The position numbers and the translations under genes are program-made. Source: Erythrobacter sp. (lineage in GTDB: Bacteria > Pseudomonadota > Alphaproteobacteria > Sphingomonadales > Sphingomonadaceae). Taken from it: a stretch of DNA of 64,000 nucleotides. The notes under the pieces are model-generated. The model worked only from the letters and a program-made list of their open reading frames with translations. It did no database searches and was not told where the DNA came from. Shown here piece after piece: positions 7,967-16,149 of this stretch; within the stretch, counting starts at the first letter, position 1; every line of letters starts with the position of its first letter. The stretch covers positions 31,873 through 95,872 of the forward strand of contig JASBTD010000047.1 in NCBI GenBank assembly GCA_030148605.1. Direction: 5' to 3'.

Positions 7967-8790
7967 AGCAGATTTCCCATGCGGCCCCAGCGCGCGGCGG
8001 TGAACCATGTCCACGGCTTGATCCATTCCGCGCTGCCATCGGTCGACCACATGATCACTGTAGCCCGGCCTACCAGCAGCTCTTGCGGAACCAGGCCCAC
8101 GCCGCCCCCCGGGCGCGCTTCAAAGCGGCTGTCTTGCGAATTGTCGCGATTGTCACCCATCACGAACAGCCGCCCCTCCGGCACAATAACCGCGCGGCGA
8201 TTGTCCGCTTGCGTCAGGCCCAGATCGATCACCGGATAGCTTTTGCCCGATGGCAGCACCTCCAGCGAGACATTGTAAGCGCAGGCGCGCCCTTCGTGGC
8301 TGTCAATCAGGCGCGCCTTGCTGTGGCACGGCGTGTTGGGCGAAGGCGGGATCAGGGCAGGCGGTGCAGCGCGATATTCCAGCTCGCGCCCGTTCAATAC
8401 CACGCGGCCGCCGCGCACTTCGATTGTGTCTCCCGGCAGGCCGATGACGCGCTTGATATAGTCCGTGCCATCGACCGGATGCTTGAAGATCACCACATCG
8501 CCGCGTTCTGGCTGGCCAGCGAGGACACGCCCCGGGATCAGCGGCAATTCGAACGGCAGCGAGTATTTGGAGAAGCCATAGGGCCATTTGGCGGCGAGCA
8601 GGTAATCGCCATTCCACAGCCGCGGCAGCATGCTTTCCGACGGAATCGAGAACGGCGAGAACACAAAACTGCGGAACACCAGCACCACCAGCGCCAGCTT
8701 CAGCACGAAACCGGCAAAGCTGCCCCAGCTTTCGCCTTCGCTATCCACCTCTGCCGGCAGCGCATTCGTATCTACGGGGTTCCCATCCAT
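7963..8790 (-). CDS. lepB: Signal peptidase I
   Basis: A 275-residue type I signal peptidase that removes signal peptides from exported proteins at the outer face of the inner membrane. There is one N-terminal membrane anchor (about residues 25-45). The catalytic Ser53 is in IPSESMLP and the catalytic Lys113 in YIKRVIGLPGD. The family box GDNRDNSQDSR follows. An insert carrying a Cys pair (NTPCHSKA ... GRACAYN) lies between the Lys region and the last box, as in many Gram-negative homologues. First gene of the lepB-rnc-era run; divergent from pgi with a 49-base gap. Confidence 0.96.
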   Translation of the reverse strand: MDGNPVDTNALPAEVDSEGESWGSFAGFVLKLALVVLVFRSFVFSPFSIPSESMLPRLWNGDYLLAAKWPYGFSKYSLPFELPLIPGRVLAGQPERGDVVIFKHPVDGTDYIKRVIGLPGDTIEVRGGRVVLNGRELEYRAAPPALIPPSPNTPCHSKARLIDSHEGRACAYNVSLEVLPSGKSYPVIDLGLTQADNRRAVIVPEGRLFVMGDNRDNSQDSRFEARPGGGVGLVPQELLVGRATVIMWSTDGSAEWIKPWTWFTAARWGRMGNLL

Positions 8791-8839
8791 TGCTCACGTC
8801 CCTAATCCCGCGAAACGAAGTTGTGAAAGGCTTTTCGTA

Positions 8840-10381
8840 ATGTCTGACAAGATTGCCGATGCGTGGAACCACCTGAATTCGCTGCCTCAGCGCAGCCTGG
8901 CAGAGCTGTTTGCCAGCGATGACGCGCGGGTCGAGAGCTTGGCCGGGCGGATCGAATGGCCGGCGGAAGGCGGATCGAGCGGGATCCTGTTTGACTGGTC
9001 GAAAACGCATCTTGATGGCGATCTGGTCGCGGGATTCGAAGCCTTGGCAGAAGCTTGCGGCTTCGCTGAAGCGCGCGCGAAATTGCTGGGCGGCGAAGTC
9101 GTGAATGTGACGGAAGGCCGCGCCGCCACGCACAGCGCCATGCGCGGTGTCGGGTCAGACGCTGATGTCGAAGAAGGCGAAGCGCTGCTCGCACGGATGG
9201 GCATGCTGGTGGAGGCGATCCACGGCGGAGCTTTCGGCGAAGTCAATCACCTCATTCATATCGGCATTGGCGGCAGCGCGCTGGGCCCGGCACTGGCGGT
9301 TGACGCGCTGACCCGCGATCTGTCGCTGGTGGATGTGCATGTCGTTTCGAACATAGATGGCGTGGCGCTGGAGGCGGCGTTTGAGGCCTGCGATCCCGCG
9401 ACGACGATGATCGCGGTCGCCTCGAAAACTTTCACTACGATCGAAACCATGACCAACGCAAACTCGGCGTTGAAGTGGCTGAGCGAGAATGGCGTCTCCG
9501 ATTCCTCGGGCCGCGTGGTGGCGCTCACAGCTTCGCCAGAAAAAGCGGTCGAATGGGGTGTCGACGAAACCCGTGTGCTGCCGTTCCCCGAAAGCGTGGG
9601 CGGGCGCTATTCGCTGTGGTCTTCGATCGGTTTTCCGGTCGCGCTGGCGGTGGGGATGGAGGATTTCGCCGCCATGCTATCGGGTGCGCATGCGGTGGAC
9701 GCGCATTTCCGCGACAATGATGGCGCAGCCAACCTGTGCCTGCGCGCCGCCTTTGCTGACCAGTATTACACGCGGCTGCGCGGGTGCCAGACGCGCGCGT
9801 GCTTTGCCTATGACGAGCGGCTGGGTCTGCTGCCAGACTATCTTCAGCAGCTGGAGATGGAGAGCAATGGCAAGCGGGTGAAGGCGGATGGCTCGCCGGT
9901 CGGCGGGCCGACTGCGCCGATCACCTGGGGCGGGGTGGGCACCGATGCGCAGCACGCGGTGTTCCAGCTGCTGCACCAGGGCACGCATCTGGTGCCGGTG
10001 GACTTCATCGCCAGCATTGCGCCGGGCGATGCGCTCGATCCCGCACATCACGCGATCCTGCTGACGAATTGCTTCGCGCAAGGTGCCGCGCTGATGGCGG
10101 GTGGCAATATGGCAGCAGACGGGAAAGATCCCGCGCGCGCTTTCCCGGGGGATCGCCCGTCAGCGACCCTGCTGTGCGATGACCTCGACGCGGCGACGCT
10201 AGGCGCGCTGATCGCCTTTCACGAACACCGCGTGTTTGCGAATGCCGTGCTGATGCAGATCAACCCGTTCGACCAGTTCGGCGTCGAGCTGGGCAAGAAA
10301 ATGGCGAAAGATATCGAGGCCGGCGGCGGCACTTTCGACGCGAGCACGCAGGCGCTGCTGAAGAAGGCGGGGTTGGGGTAG
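8840..10381 (+). CDS. pgi: Glucose-6-phosphate isomerase
   Basis: A 513-residue phosphoglucose isomerase interconverting glucose-6-phosphate and fructose-6-phosphate in glycolysis and gluconeogenesis. Typical elements: HIGIGGSALGP (sugar-phosphate loop), VASKTFTTIETMTNA, SVGGRYSLWSSIG, HQGTHLVPVDFI, and the C-terminal QFGVELGKKMAKDI box. The ATG at 8840 is chosen because the family begins close before AWNHL and an AAAGG ribosome site lies nine bases upstream; the frame stays open upstream but overlaps lepB on the other strand. Confidence 0.96.
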   Translation: MSDKIADAWNHLNSLPQRSLAELFASDDARVESLAGRIEWPAEGGSSGILFDWSKTHLDGDLVAGFEALAEACGFAEARAKLLGGEVVNVTEGRAATHSAMRGVGSDADVEEGEALLARMGMLVEAIHGGAFGEVNHLIHIGIGGSALGPALAVDALTRDLSLVDVHVVSNIDGVALEAAFEACDPATTMIAVASKTFTTIETMTNANSALKWLSENGVSDSSGRVVALTASPEKAVEWGVDETRVLPFPESVGGRYSLWSSIGFPVALAVGMEDFAAMLSGAHAVDAHFRDNDGAANLCLRAAFADQYYTRLRGCQTRACFAYDERLGLLPDYLQQLEMESNGKRVKADGSPVGGPTAPITWGGVGTDAQHAVFQLLHQGTHLVPVDFIASIAPGDALDPAHHAILLTNCFAQGAALMAGGNMAADGKDPARAFPGDRPSATLLCDDLDAATLGALIAFHEHRVFANAVLMQINPFDQFGVELGKKMAKDIEAGGGTFDASTQALLKKAGLG

Positions 10382-10541
10382 GTCTGCTTACGACCCAATT
10401 GCGGACTTTGACGCACTCACTGAGATCAGGCGGTATGGAGCCACTCGCAATCGACCAATAGAGGCATTCTCAAGTCGAATGGCCACAAGCCTTTAGGCCG
10501 TCTTAACCTGTTAAAGGTCGAATGATGCATGGAGATTGCCC

Positions 10542-11027
10542 ATGCTTCCCAAGATCGCCCAGATTTCTTCGCCATCAGATTCTGCCGAAAGGCGCGGTGC
10601 TGAACGACGCGTCATAAGCTTTGGATTCAATGCCTACGACAGTCAAAGCAATGCGCGCATTGTCATTCTGAACCTGTCCCGAACAGGTATGCTCCTGCAA
10701 ACAGTCGCGCAACTTGAAGTCGGCGAGAAGGTTCAGATCGATATTCCCGAAGCGGGCTTGGTCGAAGCCAAGATCATGAGACGGAATGGCGATCAATTCG
10801 GCGCCATGTTCGACAGTCCTATCACCCAGGCTGCATTGAGTGCAGTGCTATTGGCATCTCCTGCAACTCCGCCGAGTTTAGACGAGGAAGAGATCAAAAC
10901 CGTTCGTCGGAGTTATCCCGGCTACGACCCTGTCCCGGAATGGCTGATGTGGAGTGTCTTGACTGTCACGACCCTGGTAACGATGCTCTTCCTTTACGCG
11001 CTCGCCTTTTTGCCAATTATCGGTTGA
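10542..11027 (+). CDS. PilZ-domain membrane-anchored protein
   Basis: A 161-residue protein with an N-terminal PilZ-like domain and one C-terminal membrane helix (residues about 134-158, LMWSVLTVTTLVTMLFLYALAF). The PilZ-type features are RRGAERR near residue 18 and the NLSRTGMLL stretch near residue 45, matching the RxxxR and (D/N)xSxxG parts of cyclic-di-GMP binding sites. The ATG at 10542 has GGAGA seven bases upstream; an upstream TTG at 10536 is less likely. A role as a membrane-tethered c-di-GMP receptor is inference. Neighbours give no further clue. Confidence 0.8.
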   Translation: MLPKIAQISSPSDSAERRGAERRVISFGFNAYDSQSNARIVILNLSRTGMLLQTVAQLEVGEKVQIDIPEAGLVEAKIMRRNGDQFGAMFDSPITQAALSAVLLASPATPPSLDEEEIKTVRRSYPGYDPVPEWLMWSVLTVTTLVTMLFLYALAFLPIIG

Positions 11028-11139
11028 GATATTGGAAGCTTCGCGTTGAGCGTTGTTCCGCTTTCCACCCACTTTCGCACCTAGGGCGCACCAGGTTTAT
11101 GCATTTGTGTAACGCTGCCTTCGCGCTTACACGGACCTG

Positions 11140-11613
11140 ATGACCTTCCCCATCATCTTCGCAGTCGCATGGGCGCTGATCCTCGCGGTTGGCGGCGGGC
11201 TGCTGACCACCATCGGCACATGGTACTACGAGCTGAAAAAGCCGACGTGGCAGCCGCCCGATTGGTTGTTCGGCCCCGCGTGGACAGTGATTCTGGGACT
11301 TGCGGCTTATGCGTTCTGGCTGAGCTGGGATGCGGCGGCGGCGCGGGGCGAGGCAAACTTCCTCATCGCGCTCTATGTGATCAACGGCCTCTTCCATTTT
11401 GCATGGTCGCCGCTGTTCTTCACCGCCAAACGGCCCGATTGGGCGCTCGCTGAAGTGCCGTTCCTGTGGGGCAGCGTGCTCGCGCTGACGATATTCCTGC
11501 GCGAATATTCGGTGCTCGCGAGCTGGTTGATCGTGCCGTATCTGGTGTGGGTAAGCTTCGCGGCGTGTCTCAACTGGAAAATTGTGCAGCTCAACAAGCC
11601 TTTTGGTCGCTGA
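11140..11613 (+). CDS. tspO: TspO/MBR family protein
   Basis: A 157-residue five-helix membrane protein of the TspO (tryptophan-rich sensory protein / peripheral benzodiazepine receptor) family. It shows the family's aromatic loop YYELKKPTWQPPDWLFGPAWT, then LYVINGLFHFAWSPLFF and PYLVWVSFAACLNW. In alphaproteobacteria TspO binds porphyrins and modulates tetrapyrrole and photosynthesis-gene expression. No photosynthesis genes are in this window. It converges on the XRE gene with a 10-base gap. Confidence 0.93.
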   Translation: MTFPIIFAVAWALILAVGGGLLTTIGTWYYELKKPTWQPPDWLFGPAWTVILGLAAYAFWLSWDAAAARGEANFLIALYVINGLFHFAWSPLFFTAKRPDWALAEVPFLWGSVLALTIFLREYSVLASWLIVPYLVWVSFAACLNWKIVQLNKPFGR

Positions 11614-11623
11614 GCTGCACGTA

Positions 11624-11833
11624 TCACATGCTGCCAATCACCTCGTTCTGGTCGAAGACTTCTTCGACCGTGCGGTCAAAGACATGCGCAATCCGGAAAG
11701 CGAGTGGGAGGGAGGGGTCAAACTTCCCGTTCTCGACCGAGTTGATGGAGTTACGGGAAACTCCGACCATTTCGGCAAGATCAGCCTGACTCCAACGCTT
11801 CTCGGCGCGCAGCATGCGAATTTTGTTCTTCAT
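11624..11833 (-). CDS. Small XRE-family transcriptional regulator
   Basis: A 69-residue stand-alone helix-turn-helix protein: MKNKIRMLRAEKRWSQADLA, then VSRNSINSVENGKFDPSLPLAFRIAHVF and a short acidic end. This is the compact XRE type often encoded with a small membrane protein. The start is taken at 11833; a longer open frame to 11890 runs into the upstream gene. It lies 19 bases downstream of the 11853-12293 membrane gene on the same strand, so the two form an operon. A palindrome at 12326-12343 ahead of the pair is the probable operator. Confidence 0.88.
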   Translation of the reverse strand: MKNKIRMLRAEKRWSQADLAEMVGVSRNSINSVENGKFDPSLPLAFRIAHVFDRTVEEVFDQNEVIGSM

Positions 11834-11852
11834 GGTTCTGCTCCGCGATGTT

Positions 11853-12293
11853 TCAACGCTTGTTCCAAAGCCAGATGCGCGTGAGCACAAATTTTGACGC
11901 CAGCAGCACGACCAATGCTGATAGCAATCCGCTGATAAAGATCAGCACAGTCCCGGGGATCGGACCATTTCGCGCCCCTGCAACGGCTCCGAAGATACTG
12001 TCGATTCCATCCTGCAGCGGGCCGAAGAAGCACAGCATCAACATGAAGCTGACCACCGCGGTGATACTCCAGCGCGAGCCGAAATTGACGGCCGCGAGTT
12101 CAACCTCGTCCATTCTCTTGTTCTCTCGCCGTACCCCGATTGCGGTTATCAGGACTGTGAGGACGATCAGAATAGCTGCCGTCACGACGGACGGCAGGTC
12201 GGGACGGTTGATCAGGATTGCCCCGAAGGCGAGAAGCAAGGCGACCAGCGCAATATCGAATGCCGGCCTTGAGTCCGTGAGTTTCGTCAACAT
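11853..12293 (-). CDS. Small multi-pass membrane protein paired with XRE regulator
   Basis: About 146 residues with four hydrophobic helices (FDIALVALLLAFGAILI, VVTAAILIVLTVLITAIGV, SITAVVSFMLMLCFF, GTVLIFISGLLSALVVLLASK). I do not recognise a specific family, but such proteins are commonly encoded with compact XRE regulators. The ATG at 12293 has GGAA eight bases upstream. The frame also opens at 12344, but that ATG abuts the palindrome 12326-12343 and has no ribosome site. Function unknown. Confidence 0.7.
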   Translation of the reverse strand: MLTKLTDSRPAFDIALVALLLAFGAILINRPDLPSVVTAAILIVLTVLITAIGVRRENKRMDEVELAAVNFGSRWSITAVVSFMLMLCFFGPLQDGIDSIFGAVAGARNGPIPGTVLIFISGLLSALVVLLASKFVLTRIWLWNKR

Positions 12294-12325
12294 AAATTTC
12301 GTTCCACAAATTGCTTGTCCTGCGG

Positions 12326-12343
12326 TGACAATTAAACTTGTCA
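12326..12343. promoter_or_regulatory. 18-bp palindrome, probable operator of the XRE operon
   Basis: The sequence TGACAATTAAACTTGTCA has perfect 6-base arms (TGACAA/TTGTCA) around a 6-base AT-rich centre. It lies 33 bases upstream of the ATG at 12293, where a promoter would be, in an otherwise GC-rich genome. The size and symmetry suit a small XRE dimer. Autoregulation is inference. Confidence 0.6.
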
Positions 12344-12344
12344 T

Positions 12345-12625
12345 TTAGAAAAGTAAACTGTGAAAAATGAAAAGTGGAATTTCCCTCATTTATGTTGCGC
12401 TGCAGCGAATTCCTTTGACTTTTCCGGTGTTCGGCCCCACATGCCCGCTCAACGAGGCGCCAGAGCCAGCGTGAAGCAGCGGAACTATTGAAAACATCCG
12501 CTCCGGCCGCACCTCGGTTTTCCCCAAGGACTTCCCTTTTCACGCGGGTCGTTTGAGACACCCGCGCCGCGCGATGATTCCGCCCGGAATCCATCTGCGC
12601 GCCGCAAATATTGCGAGTACTACAT
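12345..12625 (+). other. Long leader region upstream of the DEAD-box helicase
   Basis: This 281-base space has no convincing open reading frame. The first 60 bases are AT-rich and could hold promoters for the two divergent units. A hairpin CGCGGGT (12543-12549) / ACCCGCG (12560-12566) lies 60 bases before the helicase start. No strong ribosome site is visible before ATG 12626. A long structured leader would fit the cold- or RNA-structure-responsive control often seen for RhlE-type helicases. Confidence 0.4.
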
Positions 12626-14035
12626 ATGAAATTCGAACAACTCGGGCTGTCACAGCCCGTTCTCCAGGCCCTCGACATGAAGGGCTATGACACGCCAACC
12701 CCGATTCAGGCGCAGGCGATCCCGCCCGTGCTGGAAGGGCGCGACCTTTTGGGTATCGCGCAGACCGGTACCGGCAAGACAGCGGCTTTCATGCTGCCCA
12801 GCATCGACCGGCTGCGCGAAGCCGACAACCGCATCCCGTTCAAAAGCTGCCGCATGCTGGTGCTTGCGCCCACGCGCGAGCTCGCCGGGCAGATCGCGCA
12901 AAGCGCCAAGGATTATGGCGCGATGGCGGGCCTCAAAGTTCAGAGCATCGTTGGTGGCACATCGGTCAACAAGGATCGTAACAAGCTGCACCGCGGCACC
13001 GATATCCTTGTAGCGACACCGGGCCGCTTGCTCGACCTCGTCGATCAGAAGGCGTTCAACCTTTCCGGCGTTGAAATCCTCGTGCTCGATGAAGCTGACC
13101 AGATGCTCGATTTGGGCTTTATCCACGCGCTGCGCCGCATTCACCAGCTTGCCCCGGCAGAGCGGCAGACGCTGTTCTTCAGCGCAACCATGCCCAAGGC
13201 GATCAAGGAACTGGTCGGCCAATACTGCAACAATCCGGCGCAGGTTTCCGTAACGCCGGCGGCGACAACTGCCGAGCGCGTGGACCAGTATCTGTTCATG
13301 GTGCAGCAGGACGAGAAGCAGACCCTGCTCGAAATGATGCTGCAGGAGCGCCATCCGGTGCCCGGCAAATTCGAACGCGTGCTGATCTTCACGCGTACGA
13401 AGCATGGTGCAGACCGTGTGGTGAAGCGACTCACGCAGATCGGCATCCCGGCCAATGCGATTCATGGCAACAAGAGCCAGCCGCAGCGCGAACGCGCATT
13501 GTCGGAATTCAAGTCTGCGCGCACACCGATCCTTGTCGCCACCGATGTGGCAGCACGCGGGATCGATATTCCGGGCGTGAGCCATGTGATCAACTACGAA
13601 CTGCCCAATGTGCCCGAGCAATATGTCCACCGCATCGGCCGCACCGCGCGTGCGGGCAAGGACGGGATCGCGATTGCTTTCTGCGCCGAGGATGAGCGCG
13701 ATTATCTGAAGGATATCCGCAAGAACACCGATGCGGAGTTCGAACGCCTGCCTTTGCCGGACAACTTCCGTGCTGTGGTCGAAGGTGTTGGCCCGACCAA
13801 GCGTGCCGCGCCGGGCCAGCGCACGCGCGTGAAGCCCAAGCCCAAGGGCGGTGCGCGTGGAGCGGCACCACGGGGCGATGGCCCAGCCAGCCCTCAAGGC
13901 AAGCCAAAGCCAAAGCATCCTGCGCGCAAGGGCAAGCCCAGCCGCCCAGGCGGCTTTCGCGGCAAGCCAGGCGGTGGAAACCGCAGGCGTCGTGGTGGCG
14001 GTGGTGGGCGCGGCCCGCGCGCAGCGCAGGGCTAA
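12626..14035 (+). CDS. DEAD-box ATP-dependent RNA helicase, RhlE-like
   Basis: A 469-residue RNA helicase. In order: Q motif (TPTPIQAQAI), motif I AQTGTGKT, Ia PTRELAGQI, II VLDEADQMLD, III FSATMP, IV FTRTKHGA, V ATDVAARGIDIPG, VI HRIGRTARAG. After the core (about residue 390) the tail is basic and glycine/proline/arginine-rich, ending GGNRRRRGGGGGRGPRA, typical for RNA binding. The overall pattern fits RhlE, involved in ribosome assembly and cold adaptation. The start at 12626 gives MKFEQLGLS; a frame opening at 12611 adds only five residues. Convergent with the VOC gene (9-base gap). Confidence 0.93.
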   Translation: MKFEQLGLSQPVLQALDMKGYDTPTPIQAQAIPPVLEGRDLLGIAQTGTGKTAAFMLPSIDRLREADNRIPFKSCRMLVLAPTRELAGQIAQSAKDYGAMAGLKVQSIVGGTSVNKDRNKLHRGTDILVATPGRLLDLVDQKAFNLSGVEILVLDEADQMLDLGFIHALRRIHQLAPAERQTLFFSATMPKAIKELVGQYCNNPAQVSVTPAATTAERVDQYLFMVQQDEKQTLLEMMLQERHPVPGKFERVLIFTRTKHGADRVVKRLTQIGIPANAIHGNKSQPQRERALSEFKSARTPILVATDVAARGIDIPGVSHVINYELPNVPEQYVHRIGRTARAGKDGIAIAFCAEDERDYLKDIRKNTDAEFERLPLPDNFRAVVEGVGPTKRAAPGQRTRVKPKPKGGARGAAPRGDGPASPQGKPKPKHPARKGKPSRPGGFRGKPGGGNRRRRGGGGGRGPRAAQG

Positions 14036-14044
14036 GCCCGCAGG

Positions 14045-14587
14045 CTAGTCACGACTGCGCGGATTGGGCAGCGCTTGCTCTTCCGCGCTCATCCGGCCGC
14101 GCGGCACGACGAACTCGAGCCGCAGGCCGGACGGGTCACGGATCATCATATGCGTGGTCGGGCCATTGCCCAGAAATTCAGGGCCGAATTCGATCTCGAC
14201 CCCGGGATAGGTCTTTAGCGTTTCATGCAATGCGTGCAGCGCCGTCAGGTCACGCATGGTGATCGCCATGTGATGCAGGCCGACATTGTTCTTGCGGTTG
14301 AACGCGATTGCCGATTCAGCATCGGTCACCTGCCACAGCGTGACGAAAATCTCGCCATTGAACACGAAATTGGCGGGATAATCGGGATCGCCACCTGCGC
14401 GGCGAAATCCCAGCACATCGACGAAGAGCGCCGTTGAAGCGTCAAGATCGCTTACCGTCAGGCCGATATGGTTGAGGCCGAGCACTGCCGCTTCTTCCTG
14501 CGGCGCGGCATCATCCTGCGCGGCGGCGGGCACGGTGATCCCCATTGCTGCTGCGGCAAGTGGCAGAATAAGTCCGATTGGTCGCAT
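14045..14587 (-). CDS. Exported VOC-superfamily protein (glyoxalase-like)
   Basis: A 180-residue protein with a signal peptide (LILPLAAAAMGITVPAAAQD) and a vicinal-oxygen-chelate domain: LGLNHIGLTVSDLDASTALF, GLHHMAITMRDL, and HMMIRDPSGLRLEFV at the end. VOC proteins use His/Glu metal ligands for isomerases, dioxygenases or glyoxalases; substrate cannot be told from sequence. Export is unusual for this superfamily, since most members are cytoplasmic. The ATG at 14587 has AAGGA nine bases upstream. Confidence 0.85.
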   Translation of the reverse strand: MRPIGLILPLAAAAMGITVPAAAQDDAAPQEEAAVLGLNHIGLTVSDLDASTALFVDVLGFRRAGGDPDYPANFVFNGEIFVTLWQVTDAESAIAFNRKNNVGLHHMAITMRDLTALHALHETLKTYPGVEIEFGPEFLGNGPTTHMMIRDPSGLRLEFVVPRGRMSAEEQALPNPRSRD

Positions 14588-14801
14588 TTCGGGTTTCCTT
14601 TCGTGTTTGAGAGACGCTCCGCGCAACGCACGGCTTGTGCAACTGCAACTCGACCAACCGCTGACGGAAACGTATTGAAGTTTTCGGCCATGCGCGCCGC
14701 TGGGTAACCTCTGTCGCACGCGATGCGAACAGGGTGAAGCTGCACGGTTGGCAATCCTTGCGCCAGTCGCCATATGCCGCCAACGCAACAGGAGCTTCTC
14801 A

Positions 14802-16148
14802 ATGGCCGAATACGACTATGACCTTTTCACCATCGGGGCCGGTTCAGGCGGCGTGCGCGCCAGCCGGGTCGCCGCAGCCCATGGAGCCAAGGTTGCAGTC
14901 GCAGAGGAATACCGGGTTGGTGGCACCTGCGTGATCCGCGGCTGCGTGCCCAAGAAGATGCTGGTCTATGGTTCCATGTTCGCGGAAGAGCTGGGCCATG
15001 CCGAAACGCTGGGCTGGACAATCGAAGGCAAGCGCTTCGACTGGGCTACTCTGCGCGATTTCGTGAACGCCGATGTTGACCGGCTGGAAGGGCTCTATGG
15101 CCAGACCTTGGCCAGCCATGAAGTCGAAACCATTGCAGAACGGGCCACCATCACCGGCCCGCATTCGGTGCGGCTCGCGAGCGGGCGCGAAGTGACCGCG
15201 AAGTACATTCTCGTCGCTACGGGCGCTTGGCCGGCGATGCCCGATTTTCCTGGTGTCGAGCACTGCATCAGTTCGAACGAAGTGTTCCACCTTGAACAGC
15301 AACCCAAATGCCTGATGGTCGTAGGCGGCGGTTACATCGCGATGGAATTCGCTGGTATCTTCAACGCGCTTGGCAGCGAAGTGACTGTCGTCAACCGCAC
15401 CGATCGCATCCTGCGCAGCTATGACGAGCAGATAGTCGACCGCATGCTGCACATCGCAATGGGTCGCGGGATCGATTTCCGGATGCACAGCCAGATCCAG
15501 TCGGTCGAGAAGACCGAAGATGGCTGTCTGTTGGTCGATCTGGGGGACAGCAATCCGGTCAAGGTGGACCAGGTGCTGATTGCCACGGGTCGCAGCCCCA
15601 ACAGCAAGGGGCTGGGGCTGGAAGATGCGGGCGTAGAGCTGGCTGATAACGGCGCGATTCTGGTCGACGAATATAATCGCACCAGTTGCGACAGCATCTA
15701 TGCCGTGGGCGATGTGACAGACCGTGTGCAGCTGACCCCGGTTGCGATCCGCGAAGGCCATGCCTTTGCCGACACGGTGTTTGGCGGCAATCCGCGCACG
15801 ATCGACTATTCAGCGATCCCCAGCGCGGTGTTCAGCCAGCCGCCGCTCGCGGGCGTAGGCCTGACGGAAAGCGAAGCGCGCCGGAAATATGGCGATGTGA
15901 AGGTCTACACTTCGGATTTCCGCCCGATGAAGAACATTTTTGCACCGCATGCCGAGCGCGGGCTTTACAAGATGATTGTCGAGGCAACGTCGGAGAAAGT
16001 GCTGGGCATTCACATGATCGGCCCCGAATCGCCTGAAATCCTTCAGGCTGCGGCTGTGGCGGTGAAGGCTGGCCTCACCAAACAGGCGTTTGATGACACA
16101 GTCGCACTGCATCCCTCGATGGCAGAAGAGCTTGTCCTGCTGAAGTGA
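14802..16148 (+). CDS. gor: Glutathione-disulfide reductase
   Basis: A 448-residue flavoprotein disulfide reductase that regenerates reduced glutathione with NADPH. The FAD motif is GAGSGG (residues 12-17), the redox-active pair is Cys43/Cys48 in GGTCVIRGCVPKK, and the NAD(P) motif is VVGGGYIAMEFAG. The second FAD block (YAVGDVTDRVQLTPVAI) and the C-terminal dimer motif (LHPSMAEELV) complete the family pattern. The ATG at 14802 has AGGAG eight bases upstream. It is convergent with the next gene with only one base between the stop codons. Confidence 0.94.
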   Translation: MAEYDYDLFTIGAGSGGVRASRVAAAHGAKVAVAEEYRVGGTCVIRGCVPKKMLVYGSMFAEELGHAETLGWTIEGKRFDWATLRDFVNADVDRLEGLYGQTLASHEVETIAERATITGPHSVRLASGREVTAKYILVATGAWPAMPDFPGVEHCISSNEVFHLEQQPKCLMVVGGGYIAMEFAGIFNALGSEVTVVNRTDRILRSYDEQIVDRMLHIAMGRGIDFRMHSQIQSVEKTEDGCLLVDLGDSNPVKVDQVLIATGRSPNSKGLGLEDAGVELADNGAILVDEYNRTSCDSIYAVGDVTDRVQLTPVAIREGHAFADTVFGGNPRTIDYSAIPSAVFSQPPLAGVGLTESEARRKYGDVKVYTSDFRPMKNIFAPHAERGLYKMIVEATSEKVLGIHMIGPESPEILQAAAVAVKAGLTKQAFDDTVALHPSMAEELVLLK

Positions 16149-16149
16149 G

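Noticed and set aside
8630..8839. Upstream extension of the pgi frame
   Set aside because: It overlaps lepB on the other strand, and ATG 8840 has a ribosome site and matches the family.
10382..10541. Small gene or sRNA between pgi and the PilZ gene
   Set aside because: There is a possible TTGACG -35 at about 10408, but no convincing open frame, hairpin with T-run or conserved RNA shape.
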